In this document: positions 9,586 through 20,814 of the stretch, piece after piece
Layout of the letters: each line of letters begins with the position of its first letter
Numbering within the stretch: the first letter of the stretch is position 1
Origin: Phascolarctos cinereus
Taxonomy: Eukaryota; Chordata; Mammalia; Diprotodontia; Phascolarctidae
Direction: 5' to 3'
Length of the DNA stretch: 64,000 bases
Assembly (NCBI RefSeq): GCF_002099425.1
Contig: NW_018343954.1
Coordinates: 21,723,501-21,787,500 of the forward strand
Notes under the pieces: generated by a model
What the model was told of the DNA's origin: nothing
What the model saw: only the letters and a program-made list of their open reading frames with translations
Databases searched by the model: none
Position numbers and translations under genes: made by a program

Positions 9586-12275
9586 AACATTTGTTTTCAA
9601 AACTTTGGGTTCCAAATTTTCTCCCTTCCTCTCTTCTCAACCACCCTCATTGAGAAGGCAAGCAACTTGATACAGGTTAGACACGTATAGTCATGAAAAA
9701 CACTTCCATAGTAGGCATGTCATGAAAAACTAAATATGTTTCCCTTCATCCTATCCCGGCCCCACATTTCTTCTATTCTCTCTTTTGACTCTGTCCCTCC
9801 TCAGAAGTGTTTGCTTCTGATTACCTCCTCCCTCAACCTGCCCTCCCCTCTATCATTCCCCTGCTCTCTTGTCCCCTTCCCCCTCTATTTTCCTGTAGGG
9901 TAAGATAGATTTCCATACCCAATTGAGTGTTTATGTTATTCCCTCCTTAAACCAAATCCAATGAGAATAAGACTCACTTATTCCCTCTTGCCTTCCCCTG
10001 CTTCCACTCCACTGTAAAAGCCTTTTCTTTTCTGTTTTATGTGAGATAATTTATCCCATCCTACCTCTCCCTTTCTCCTTCTCCCAGTACAATCCTCTCT
10101 CACTCCTTAATTTTATTCTCCAGATATCACCCCTTCATCTTCAACTCACCCTGTGCCCTCTATTTATCTATCTGTCTACATATATACATACATATATGTT
10201 TTTTCCCCTCCAACTACTCTAATACTGACAAAGGTCTCATGAGTTACAAATATTATCTTTCCATGCAGGAATGTAAAAAGTTAAACCTTAATAAGTCCCT
10301 TATGATTTCTCTTTCCTGTTTACCTCTTCATGTTTCCCTTGAGTCTCATATTTGAAAGCCAAATTTTTTATTCAGCTCTGGTCTTTTCATCAAGAATGCT
10401 TGAAAGTTCTCTATTTCACTGAATTTCCATTTTTTTCCCCTGAAGGCTTATACTCAGTTTTGCTGGGTAGGTGATTCTTGGTTGTAATCCTATCTCCTTT
10501 GATCTCCAGAATATCATATTCCAAGCCCTATGGGCTCTTAATGTAGTAGTTGCTAAATCTTGTGTTATCCTCATTGTGTTTCCACAATACTTGAATTGTT
10601 TCTTTTGGTTGCTTGCAATAGTTTCACCTTGACCTGGGAACTCTGGAATTTGGCTACAATATTCCTAGTTTTCCTTTGGGGATCTCTTCCATGAGGTGAT
10701 TGGTGGATTCTTTCCATTTCTATTTTGCCCTCTGGTTCTAAAAGATCAGGGCACTTTTCCTTGATAATTTCTTGAAAGATGATGTCTAGCCTCTTTTTTT
10801 TTTTTGATCATGGCTTTCAGATCGTCCAAGAGTTTTTAAATTACCTCTCCTGGATCTGTTTTCTAGGTCAGTTGTTTCCCAATGAGATATTTCACATTGT
10901 TTTCTACTTTTCCATTCTTTTGGATTGGTTTTACAGTGTCTTGATTTCTCATAAAGTCACTAGTTTCCAATTGCTCCATTCTAATTTTGAAGTAAGTATT
11001 TTCTTCATTGAGCTTTTGGACTTCCTTTTCCATTTGGCAAATTCTGCTTTTTAAGGCATTCTTCTCCTCATTGGCTTTTTGGACTTCTTTTGCCATTTGG
11101 GTTAGCCTATTTTTTAAGGTGTTGTTTTCTTCAGTAATTTTTTGGATCTCCTTTAGCAAGCTGTTGACTTGTTTTTCATGATTTTTTTTGCATCACTCTC
11201 ATTTCTCTTCCCAGTTTTTCCTCTACTTCTCTTACTTGCTTCTCAAAATCCTTTTTGAGCTCTTCCATGGACTCGTACCAATTCATATCTTTTTTGGAGG
11301 CTTTGGATGTAGGAGCTTTGAATTTGTTGTTTTCTTCTGGTTGTGTGTTTTGATCTTCTTTGTCATCAAAGAAAGATAATATAGTCTGACTCTTTTTTTT
11401 TTGTAAGGTTTGCTCATGATCCCAGCCAATTACTTGAGTTATAAACTCTTTGTTATGGTAGGGGTCTGCTTCCAGTGTGGATAATGTACTGACCCAAGCT
11501 TCAGAGGTTTTTTTGTAGCTGTTTTCAGAGATACTTGTAGGGACCTGTAAATTTTCGGTTCTTTCAAGGTGGTATGATAAGGGGAGAGCTATTTACTTCT
11601 TCCCTGGCCTGTGCTTTGGTCTATAAGTGACCACAAGCACTATTTTCTTCCTTGGAACTGTGAGGAGGATTTTATCTTCACCACCACTACAAGCTCCACC
11701 ACAGCAGCACTCTTCCTTGCCCCAGGACCACTACTCAGAACCATGACCCAGATCCAAGCATAGGTAAAGCAAGAGAATCCTGCCTCAGCACAGGCAGAGA
11801 TCCCTGCAATCCCCCTCCAATCAGCCACTTGATTCCCTCTCAGTCTGTGGGCTGGAAGCTGTGGAAGCAGCTGTTATCCTGGGGTCACACTTGGGCACTG
11901 GAGCTTGGACCTAACTTCTCTCTCACAGCAGTCACAGACTGTTCCTACTGACCTTCTAAGTTATCTTTGATGTTCATGGGTTGAGAAGTCAGGAAATTGC
12001 TACAGCTGCCTGTGATTCAGTGCTCTGAGGCCTGCTCTAGATTCGCTGAGGTCTGTTTTGCCTGCACGCCCACGCCAAACTGCATTCCTCTCCCTTTCAG
12101 ATCAACCATCCAGGTTTTCTTGGGCTGGAAATTTGTTTCACTCTGTCTTTTTGTGGGTTCTGCTGCTTTATAATTTGTTTAGAGCCTTTTTTTTTTACCA
12201 GTATTTGGGGGGGTTTGGGGGAGAGATCAAGCAAGTCACTGCTTTTACTCTGCCATCTTGGCTCTGCCTCAGTTT
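9586..12275 (-). mobile_element. Half-L1 (HAL1-like) unit lacking ORF2, nested in L1
   Basis: The right end (5' end on the minus strand) reads GAGGCAGAGCCAAGATGGCA, the usual therian L1 start. A GC-richer 5' UTR follows to about 11420, then ORF1. ORF1 has an MSKPYKKK-like start near 11415, a coiled coil at about 10990-11160, and an RNA-binding-like part at about 10790-10350. A pyrimidine-rich spacer (10340-9760) passes directly into an L1 3' end (9740-9586) homologous to 255-430 and 37190-37400. No ORF2 sequence lies between spacer and 3' end. Length (2.7 kb) and order match half-L1 elements. Flanks share TTATTC (about 9571-9576 and 12274-12279), a possible eroded target duplication. Tail on the plus strand is a short T run. 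Confidence 0.75.
10863..11159 (-). pseudogene. L1 ORF1 coiled-coil segment, still open for 98 codons
   Basis: The minus-strand frame shows three successive 21-residue units in phase. Each is built as E-[IV]-QK-x2-EE, then LK/FK, then QM or QL. Three heptads per unit predict a coiled coil, the trimerisation region of L1 ORF1p. It is part of the nested unit at 9586-12275. The open frame stops before the RNA-recognition part, so full ORF1p is not encoded here. Confidence 0.75.
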
Positions 12276-13129
12276 ATTCTTACTTTAAAAAAAATTACTA
12301 TGTTTTTTTTGGGCAGGTGACCATTTGACCTTACTCTTTAGGGTAGGAGAAACTTTTTTTTTTTTGCTTCAGGATCCTCCTCTGAACATGAACCCTGGTC
12401 TTCTCTATTGTCATAGTAACTGTCTATGGTTGAGTTCTTTCTCCTTTGCCTGCTCATTTTAAAAAAATAGCAGCTTATAATTACAATCACCTCTAATCCT
12501 GGGGTTTGGGGTAGGGTTCCTCTGGCCTTAGGTGTGTCTTGCTATCATTTTTTTAGTTTTATCCTGGACCCAACCTCTGCCCTTCTTCTTAATCCAAGCC
12601 ACAGGTAGGACTCCCCAGCACAGTATGCTATAAATGTTCTTGCTGTCTGAAACACTCCAGTGACTATAACCTTCAGTTCTCCCGTCTGACCTGGAACTGA
12701 AATAAAGTGCTCATCTTTCCTCTAAGTGCCCACAGCCAGCAGCGTCCCTGCTTCTGAACTTGTTGGGCATGTGCTGGTTCCTTCTTGCCGAGGACCAAAT
12801 CTCAGCAGCATAGCAGGACCTGGCATCCCTTGTCATCAGAGGCTCCCTCAATCTTCCCCCACTCAGATGCCTGCCTCCCCACACTGTTTTAGAGGTGAAA
12901 ATTCATGTTGCAGAGGCTAAGGCTATGTCCCAACCCAGCTGCCCCCAGGGCTCACTGCTTGCTGTTTTGACAGAGCTATCCAGGAGGGGTTTACGTTTCC
13001 CTTAGGCTGAACCTCCTTCCTGGCATCTCTCTAACCCTGAGGTACAATTTTATCTTGTTTGTGGAAGAAATCTGGAGAGCTTGAAATTTTCTGACCTCTG
13101 ATATCTTCCCAGAATCTTCTCCAGTCCAT

Positions 13130-13915
13130 TTCTAAGAATTATAACTTCTTGTTCCACAGTATCTCTCATATCTCACACCTCATTTTTCTCACATTGAAAG
13201 CATCATAGCTCAGGCTCTCATATCTTCATACCTAGGCTATTGTGTTTTTCTACTTTCTTCCCTTTCTCTTTTAAAGCCACTCTACCTATGAATACCAAAA
13301 TAATCAACTTAATTGATTTCTGTCATCAAACTAATTCATTCCCCAAAAATCTTCAGTGACTTGAATTTTAAACAATAAAGTATAAATTCCTATCTCTGGT
13401 ACTTAGGATCTTTCAAAACATGGCCCCAATCTACGTCATAAACCTTATTTTATTCCACTCTCTTTCTAAGATTAGTTTCAATCACATTAGGCTACCTTCA
13501 TCCTCAATTCTCATTGTCCTCTTAAATTTTCTGTGACTTGTTTCACAGGGAATCCCATCTCTACTCCAATATCTCTGCTTATTGAAATCTCTCTTTCTCA
13601 TTCCTCAAGTTTTAGCTCAGACATAATTTCTACATAACTTTCCCTTTTGGTGCTATGCTACCTCTTTCTTTCTTCTTCCCACCACCTATCCAAATTAAAA
13701 TCTTTCCCTAAAAATCTCTCTTCACATCTTGTCTTGACCTTTACTTTGAACTTTTCTCCCTTGCGTTACATTTATGTGTGTGCCTTGTTTATTCTCAACA
13801 GATAGTAAGCAACTTGAGAATGTGATCTGTTTTGTATTTACCTTTGTTCCTTCTATACTTAGTATGGTACCTTATGTGTAAAACATATTTCATACATTTT
13901 GAATTAAATTGAATT
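13130..13915 (+). mobile_element. L2 LINE 3' portion
   Basis: It carries the L2 run 'cttgaattttaaacaataaa', 'aaaacatggccccaatctac', 'ccactctctttctaagatta', 'gttttagctcagacataatt', and the end blocks 'gataagtaagcaacttgaga'-like and 'tacttagtatggtacctta'. The order is that of the long L2 copy at 57890-58696. It starts where the L1 5' UTR ends, suggesting the L1 inserted beside or into this L2. Confidence 0.75.
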
Positions 13916-14245
13916 GGATTAAGCTAAATTTTGTCATATAATAGGAAGACTTGAACTAACTCATCCTTTTCTTCCCCAAATAACGTACCATCTGTTGAAT
14001 GTACACCAATGAACCAAATGCCAACTAAAATGTGAGAAGCCCTGAGAATGACATTAGAGAGTAGAGTCTTCCAAATGTAGAAAACCTCTGTATATCCATT
14101 TCTATCTGGAATACATGAATTTTGGTACCTGGAGCTCAGGCAGGCAACACAGAGGTAGGGAAGTTTCAGAGAAGAAAAATGAAAATATCGAGGACCATAA
14201 AATAATTTTCCATTTTGGATGATGACAATGATGATGATGGTATCA
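13916..14245. other. No gene recognised; one orphan open frame
   Basis: A 113-codon minus-strand frame (13924-14265) begins in a low-complexity GATGAT stretch and overlaps the neighbouring SINE. It has an Ile/Val-rich start and no known motif. I do not call it a gene. Confidence 0.45.
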
Positions 14246-14440
14246 ACAACACCAACACATTTCATGCAGGACTTAAAGATTTATAAAGCCCTGTATGCAC
14301 AATAATCTCATGAGAAACCTAGTGCAATGTTATTCCCCTCATTTTACAGTTATGGAAATTGAGACTTAGAGATGCAAAAGCCTTCATCATTTGGTGCTAG
14401 TGTTAGATCTGAATTCAAACCCCCTCCTTACTTCAAATTA
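14246..14440 (-). mobile_element. MIR-type CORE-SINE
   Basis: Antisense MIR blocks are present: 'ttataaagccctgtatgcac', 'cctcattttacagttatgga', 'gagacttagagatgcaaaag' and 'gatctgaattcaaaccccct'. Confidence 0.7.
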
Positions 14441-14765
14441 ATACTTATTTGTAGGTAGCTTTCACTACCCCTCAAATTAGGATACATACATTAGTAATAT
14501 TAAACTTGAAGACTGTGGGGGATAATAGGAGATATAACTCCTTTTAAGCATTATATTTCTCAGAGCTATTTGTCTCAGCTGTTCCCTTTTCAGTTCTCTT
14601 GGCCTACCTACCTTGTGTGTGCTTCTTCACTAATAGAATCTCTGAAAAGTTTGTTTTCATGATTTCAGGGGTCTTTGTAGACAATACATGAAAGTTATTC
14701 ATTTTTTCTCTGAAACAGTTGCTTGGAGAAATATGTGTTTTTCTTATTTACTTATCAGTATTATG
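14441..14765. other. No gene recognised
   Basis: No supported feature. Confidence 0.4.
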
Positions 14766-14769
14766 GTCC

Positions 14770-15120
14770 TGATAGCACTTGTTCCCAGAAGAAAGAATTA
14801 AGGGCAATGGGTTGAAACTGCAAAGAAGAAGATTTTGGCTTGATATCAGAATAAAAAGAAATAAAAACAAAAACAACTTCCTACCAATTGGAGCCATCTA
14901 AAAATAGAATGGACTGCTGTAGGGCATAGTGGATTCCCTTCACTAGAGATCTTTAAGCAAATACTACATAAATACTTGTTTGTTATTATTATATTTTGTC
15001 ATTTATTTTATATTATTAATATTATTATCATCGTAAGGGATACTTATTCAGGCATGGGATAAAATCTCTAAGATGTTTGACTTCCCTGTCTAGTCTGAGA
15101 TTCTGTAATTCTGTGATTTG
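14770..15120 (+). mobile_element. CR1/L3 LINE 3' end
   Basis: The ordered blocks are 'gggcaatgggttgaaactgc', 'ttggcttgatatcagaataa', 'cttcctaccaattggagcca', 'gattcccttcactagagatc', and the tail 'agtctgagattctgtaattc'. This is the CR1/L3 3' end in sense. An AT-rich expansion (about 14975-15030) sits inside it. Confidence 0.7.
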
Positions 15121-15480
15121 CTATGGTGAAGGAAAAAAATAGTTCTTTAATTATATAGTAATAAAAATATTTCATTGTTTGCATCAGCATTATCATCTTC
15201 AGAAAATATATTTGAGACAGCTGATTTTTTTTTAATTTTGGGAGGTAAAAGCATCATCCTATATTTGACTTGAATCTAGTTTGCCAATTTATTGTTATAG
15301 GCTAGTGCTCTAAGCAAAACCTGACCTATAGTTTGAAGTATATTTCAAATTACATCAGATGGAACTGTCTCTCAAGTTCATAGAGCTGAATATTATATGC
15401 ACACACATAATTCTGGTTAACAAAATTGTTTTCAATTAAGTTATATGAACTCACTAGTCCATTCAGAGTTAATGAATTTG
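15121..15480. other. No gene recognised
   Basis: AT-rich sequence with no supported feature. Confidence 0.4.
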
Positions 15481-15485
15481 AGACT

Positions 15486-15570
15486 ACATATATATGTGCA
15501 CATGTATGTGTGCATGTATATGTACATGTACACACATATATACATACATACACATATGTGTGTGTATATA
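15486..15570. repeat. TATG/TACA-rich low-complexity repeat
   Basis: Imperfect alternating purine-pyrimidine units (ACATAT, TGTATG, TGTGTG) occupy the stretch and explain the overlapping minus-strand open frame. Confidence 0.85.
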
Positions 15571-15960
15571 TGTAAACCAATTGTTATGAAATATTGTAAG
15601 TGCTAAATAGCACAAATTTTGAAGACATGTCTTCTTAATGTTCAAAAATTTATACTATCTATTTTTTCTCCCACTCAGAATGATACCTTTTTATCTATGT
15701 TTCATGGAAAAAATGTTATCCAAAACTATGGTATTTGAAAAATACTACCATCTTCATAAGAATTTCAGATAAAACTAACTTTTAGGCAACATGAGGATTT
15801 AAGCAGAAAAAAAGTTCTCTTCCTGGTGAGCCCTCAAGCTCCAATTGACCTAAGCCTGATTAATGTAGTTTCATAGGGACACCAATTCCATAATAATATT
15901 GGTATTGTATCACAAGTAGATCTCTTAGTATTATTCATACCCAACTACTGCTAAAGATAC
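15571..15960. other. No gene recognised
   Basis: No supported feature. Confidence 0.4.
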
Positions 15961-15964
15961 ATAC

Positions 15965-16245
15965 ATTAATGTTTGAAAGGAAACAAGGAAGAGTAGAAGG
16001 AGTGCTGAATTTAGAAAAGCCCAAGTTCAACTCCAACCATTAGTTCTAACTAGATATATGAGCAGAGGCATATAACTAAGACTCTCTGACACAGTTTCCC
16101 TATTCATATACTTAGGTTGATGTTAATAGTTGTAATAATACCTCTCAGGGCAACAAGAAGATGCAAGTCAGATAATACATATGAAGTGCTTTGAAAAAAT
16201 TAAAACAGGACATAAAGCTTAGTTTTTATTATTCCTTCTATTTTT
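15965..16245 (+). mobile_element. MIR-type CORE-SINE
   Basis: Sense blocks are 'cccaagttcaactccaacca', 'agtttccctattcatatac', 'taataatacctctcagggca' and 'aatacatatgaagtgctttg'. Confidence 0.65.
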
Positions 16246-16289
16246 TAAAATTGTAAATAGTGATATTTCCTCCAAAGTAATCATTCCTT

Positions 16290-16505
16290 CCTTTATATCC
16301 CTCTCTCTTAGTTAGAGGTGATTCCTATTTCCCCAGCCTTTCATGCTTCTCTGGCTTGGCTCTACCATTTTATTCTAAACTGTATTTAAGTATTTGTGTA
16401 TGTATCCCATCACACTGTTTAACCACAGACTCCATAAGTTTAATGACTACTGTTTTCTTTGTATTCTAATGCCTAGTGTGCACCCAGTAGTCAGACAATG
16501 AATAT
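16290..16505 (+). mobile_element. L2 LINE 3' end
   Basis: Blocks 'gtttaaccacagactccata', 'gttttctttgtattctaatg' and 'cctagtgtgcacccagtagt' follow the L2 end order. Heavily eroded. Confidence 0.5.
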
Positions 16506-16604
16506 AAAATTTCGTTATTTAATATCTTGAATGGGGGAATAAAAATCCTTTAGTACTGAAGTTCTTTACCTGTGGTCTGGGAATCTGGGGAAAGGGAGGG
16601 TGTG

Positions 16605-16790
16605 TTAAGCTGAAATTCTTAACCTAGGGTCCATGAACTTAAAAAAAAATACTTAGAATATAGTATAATGGTTTCCTTTGAAATTCTATGTGTTTTATTT
16701 TTATACATTTAATAACATGATTCTTAGGTCCACAGGTTTCATCTGACTATGAAAGGGGCCCGTGACAGAAAAGGTTAAAAACCCCTGCTT
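16605..16790. mobile_element. hAT-like nonautonomous DNA transposon relic
   Basis: The left end reads GAAATTCTTAACCTAGGGTC and the right end (reverse complement) reads AGGGGTTTTTAACCTTTTCT. The two form an imperfect terminal inverted repeat around ATTCTTAACC/GTTTTTAACC. The internal 'taataacatgattcttaggt' and 'gggcccgtgacagaaaaggt' match a mammalian hAT-type family (consensus '...ggttcttaacctggggtccatgg...'). No transposase is present. The family name is left open. Confidence 0.55.
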
Positions 16791-17335
16791 TTGTGCAACC
16801 TAATTATTTGGGAAGGGGTATACTCATGTTCATCACACATAGTTTTACAGATACTGTCTAATTTTCTCCACTTGAAAAGGTCACTGACCGATTTTTTCCC
16901 TTTAAAAAGTCAATATTCTTTCTATCCAAGTATAATCTCCAGCAATAGGAAAAAAATGATTGACAGGATGAACTTCAATAAATAAATAGAAAAAAAAATT
17001 TTTGGGGGGGAAGAGGCAGTTTTAAAATAACTATCAAGTATGTTGACCATCAGAAAATACCTAGGTCAGTATTGAACATATAATCCTAGCAAAATGACTT
17101 TTACAACTCTTATACTTCCACAAACATATATACACATACATGTACATATATGTCTGTGGATGAACTAGACATGTGATCTCATGAATTTTCTTTGACTAAA
17201 TTCTTTCTACCAATGAAATTAGGTGCTTACTCTTCAACATAACAGTCTTAGAGAGCTGTCTGGGTTATTGAAAGGTTGACTTGCCCTGTGCCACAGAGCC
17301 ATGAAGAAACTTCCTGCACAAGTTACATTCCATCT
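16791..17335. other. No gene recognised
   Basis: The stretch includes a short ACATATATACACATAC low-complexity patch near 17125-17150 and otherwise unremarkable AT-rich sequence. Confidence 0.4.
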
Positions 17336-17339
17336 ATTC

Positions 17340-17505
17340 TATGTCTGTCTTATATGTGAAACTATTTATATAAATGTTGCCTCCCATATTAGGATGTAAG
17401 CTCCTTGATGGAAGGGATTTTTTTATATTTATTTGTTTGAATACTTACTATTAATCATTGAATCCAGCACATATTAAGTACTTAATAAATGTTGGTTCAT
17501 CCATT
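17340..17505 (+). mobile_element. L2 LINE 3' end
   Basis: It has 'tgtaagctccttgatggaag' followed by 'taagtacttaataaatgttg', the diagnostic L2 end. It is truncated on the 5' side. Confidence 0.75.
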
Positions 17506-18385
17506 GATTGATGTACCAGAATTAGGATTTGAACTGAGGTTTTCCTGAGATCCACTATATCCTGCTATTTTTTTGAAGCATGTATCTTTTTGGAGTACAT
17601 TCTATGGAGAGCAGAGCCTATGTTGTGCCCATTTCTGAGGAAACAACTCAGTACCTCACAGTGTATACTTCAGTTCCCATATCACCTTATTACTACATAA
17701 TCTATACAATATTATACATTCTTCATTTTAAAGAAATCAATGAAACTATTCCTTTACAAAGGCAATTGAGTTTTGAATCGAGATTTTCTTCTCTGCCCAC
17801 CTCCCTTAAGTACAAGTAGTTGCCCCTTTAATTGTATCACCTGACTAATGGAGTATACTTTTGAAATCTATTGTTTTGGCTATAGCCAAGTCTGAGAAGA
17901 AAGAATTATGGTCCCATTTGAAAGAGGTAAGTATCAGTTGAAAATTGTGATGTTACAAAGGATGACTTAATAGGCCAGCTCCTAATGTTAACTATAGTCA
18001 AGGACTAAGAATGGTGGCAATTGGACAGTGTGATAGCATTGGAGGAATTTTTTGTAGATTCCCAGAAAGCGTTTTTCTGATCATAGCTCATGTCATCACT
18101 TAATGTACTCTCAACCATTAATTAGGTAAAATAAATACTAAAAATGAATGGAAATGTCTTAAAGGAACCTAAAATAATATTATTCAAATTTAATTTAATA
18201 AATATTTGAGAATATCTTCAATAAAAGTTGGAACAACAATCGCATAGAGGTCAACTAGGGTATAATGACAGAATTCCAGAAAGATGGATTGCCTCTGTCC
18301 CTGTCCCATGAGGAAAGCATCATGAAGTAGCTGACCCTGAGAAAGGAAGTGAAAGAAAATGATTTGAACTGGCAAATGTGGTATA
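17506..18385. other. No gene; small antisense SINE trace at 17520-17575
   Basis: 'ggatttgaactgaggttttc' near 17525 is an antisense SINE trace. The 79-codon frame at 17580-17819 has no known motif. Nothing else is supported. Confidence 0.4.
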
Positions 18386-18389
18386 TATT

Positions 18390-18640
18390 AATTCTAGGCA
18401 AGACTTGAGGCATGTGCAAAATCACAGACATGAAACAGCAGAAAGAAATCGGGGATGAGCAAGTAGTTGAGACAAGCCAGATAATAGGGTGTGTGAAGAG
18501 AACTCTATTTTATGAAATAAATGAAAAACGTAAGTTAGAACTAGATTGTAGATGGTTTTGAATGCCAGAGTAATAAATTTAATTTTATTTGGGAGATGTT
18601 GGGGAGGGGGGAGAGCACTGAACTTGGCCTTCTAAGATGT
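18390..18640 (+). mobile_element. Unnamed ancient mammalian repeat, inner part
   Basis: It carries 'caagacttgaggcatgtgca', then 'gatggttttgaatgccagag' and 'aatttaattttatttggg'. These correspond to the 'gggctttgaatgccaaa...gagtttatattttatc' block of the same repeat seen at 48170-48215. I recognise the sequence family from mammalian genomes but cannot attach a name to it. Confidence 0.5.
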
Positions 18641-18995
18641 AATTATGAACCTTTATCTGGGCTACCAGTTTGCTGTATTTTTTTTGAAGAGAGAATTCAA
18701 AGCAACAAAATCATTTTATCATATAAAGAAATAGCCCTGTTTAATACTGAAAAAAAAACATTTTATTTCGATTCTTGAAAGCCTTATTTGTGGTGGAAGA
18801 TACCTCAGGATACTATTTATTACAAGCTCTACAAACTTCTCAAAATAGCACTGTGTTCAATCAACTAGCATTAGGATAAAATGTTTGTTATCATTGAGAA
18901 GAATGATTTGATGACCCTCAAGTAAACTTTTATTTTGGAGATGTTCTGTAGGCTAAAACTGAAATTAAACTAAGAACCACTCATTTTGAGTGTGT
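18641..18995. other. No gene recognised
   Basis: No supported feature. Confidence 0.4.
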
Positions 18996-18999
18996 CCCT

Positions 19000-19200
19000 A
19001 TCAAATTATAAAAAACAAAAACTTAATGAAGTCAAAGATGAAAATTTTTGAATAAGCAAAGTCCTAAGAGACTATGTAATCCAATTCTCAAATTTTACAG
19101 ATAGAAAATCTAAGGCCCAAAGAGATTAGAATTTGAACCTAGGTGACTTGATTCCTTCTCCATTGTTCTTTTCACTATACCATGCTGCCTCTCCAAAGCA
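19000..19200 (-). mobile_element. tRNA-headed MIR-like SINE, antisense
   Basis: Blocks 'agactatgtaatccaattct', 'tctaaggcccaaagagatta', 'gaatttgaacctaggtgact' and 'ctataccatgctgcctct' are the antisense of the SINE type seen in sense at 5250-5445. Confidence 0.6.
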
Positions 19201-20475
19201 CCGAAGTGTAACTAGAAACAATTGCTCTTAAATTCAGAGCCAAGAACTATGCTAGGCCTTTCAATTTTTAGATTAAGTACTAAACATAAAACATGATGAT
19301 CCATAACTGAAATTTTTATATTCTCACTGATTTTCAGGGCCTTAATGCAGTTGGAAACTTATCTCCACTGACTGTTCTGAGTCAGAATTCATATATCATA
19401 GAATTATTTAATTCACCTAAGAGGAATCAGTATGTTCATTTAAAAAAAAAAAAAGAAAATCTTTAATTTGTTTGATATAGAATTCTCTCCCTGAAATCTA
19501 TTTCTGTTTTACAACTACATTCTCCTGGGATTTTTTTTAACCCATACATTCCTTTAATGTCCTTTCATAAATCTTTTTCTTTTTCTAGCACTAGAAATTA
19601 GTTTTCCACGTTATCTCTTTTATTCTACTTCCTTTCAGAACAGTGCTACTCATCTTCAAGGCATTTAACTAATGATAAAAATGCAATCTGTCAATGGAAT
19701 TGACTTTTTCCCTAATGGGGGAAGCTAATTGAAGTGAACAGAAATCAACCTCAAGACTTTGGCTTCATTAGATCCTTGTTCTTAACTGTCTGAATCAGCA
19801 AGGCTAGAGATGACCAACTCATACACATTGATACCAATGACCTTTTTTTTCACAAAGCTATTTCACTGGAATATATTTCTTTTAGCATTTTGCACATTTA
19901 CATAAACAACAAATTTCTCATGACTACAGCAATAACACCAGAAAATAAATAATTATCTTTTTGTAGGATTCATATCAGGGGTGCAGGTATAATTTTTCAT
20001 TAGAAAAAAGCATAATTAATCATATAGAAAAAAGATAAGAAAAAACTATGTGACCATATTAATAGTTGCAGTAGTCAAAATGTTTTACAAAATATTAGAA
20101 TAAAGTAAATTATGAATATGAAAAATTTGGAGAAATATAGAAAGATTGCTATGAGCTGATGTAGTATAAAATAAGCAAAACAAAGATACTTGGTATACAA
20201 TGACTAATATACAAATGAAAAGTTCACTAAAAACAAGTCATACTGAACAAATAAAAAAAAAATCAATAAAGGAAAGGTCCAGGAGAATAGACAAGGAAGC
20301 ATACCTCCCCTCTCACAATGGAGAAGCAGGGGGCTACCAGAACAGGATATTGTATACATTGTCATATATTTTTCTCTTTAATTAGTATTCTCTGTTTGAA
20401 AGGAGTATTCAGAATGTAAGGGAAGGAAAGGTCGTGATTACTGTGGTGAAAAGAAAAGAAAAATTAATGGAACGG
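19201..20475. other. No gene recognised
   Basis: Contains an A-run at 19442-19455 and a stretch near 20200-20400 ('ctctcacaatggagaagcag') that looks repetitive but that I cannot assign. The short frame at 20200-20385 has no motif. Confidence 0.35.
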
Positions 20476-20479
20476 AAAA

Positions 20480-20620
20480 TAACTTGTTCAGTGCTTATTA
20501 TGTGTCAAGCATTGTACTAGGCTCTGGGGATGAAAATACAAGTATGTGGGATAGCATCTGAGCTCAAGGAGCTTGCCTTATAATAGAAGACAACAGGGGA
20601 GTCCTGGATAGGGTAGACTG
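20480..20620 (+). mobile_element. Unnamed ancient mammalian repeat, 5' part
   Basis: The blocks 'cttattatgtgtcaagcatt', 'gtactaggctctggggatga' and 'agctcaaggagcttgcctta' match the start of the repeat seen complete at 47085-47580. Confidence 0.6.
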
Positions 20621-20814
20621 TTTTGCTAATGTTCATTTGATTGCTGTCTTTTAGAATTATAGGAAGAAAAAAAAAAGAATGGGAAAGTACTCACATGTGG
20701 TCATAGCATTGAAATGACCAGAGAAAGAGCTCATTTTATATATGGGACCAGAGTGCAGAGGGTGGCTAAAACTGCTGAAAGAATCACATTAAAAACCTGG
20801 TCTCCCAACTCCCA

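Larger units (their letters stand above)
6970..13090 (-). mobile_element. Internally rearranged L1, host of a nested unit
   Basis: Reading the minus strand from right to left:
- 5' UTR-like sequence, about 13090-12457.
- ORF1 start, with an ATGAGC near 12450.
- Interruption by the unit at 9586-12275.
- The rest of ORF1 (about 9580-8810), which encodes an RNA-binding-type segment including ATIRITQEVAEATLKD and RPELNNLI.
- A pyrimidine-rich ORF1-ORF2 spacer with a CA repeat.
- ORF2 remnants: the N-terminal region near 8240-8030, NAIPIKL near 7800-7820, and KMDNFDYVKL near 7605-7640.
- A 3' UTR to about 6970.
Most of ORF2 is missing, so the copy is broken. ORF1 identity rests on the human ORF1 counterpart (VRITxDLxxxTLxARR, RPAL). 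Confidence 0.8.

Noticed and set aside
12726-12920. GC-richer 64-codon frame and raised GC around 12.5-13.0 kb and 11.6-12.2 kb
   Set aside because: These are L1 5' UTRs, normally GC-richer than the rest of the element, not CpG islands of a host gene.
13924-14265. 113-codon minus-strand frame as a gene
   Set aside because: Starts in GATGAT low-complexity sequence, overlaps an antisense MIR, no domain and no gene context.
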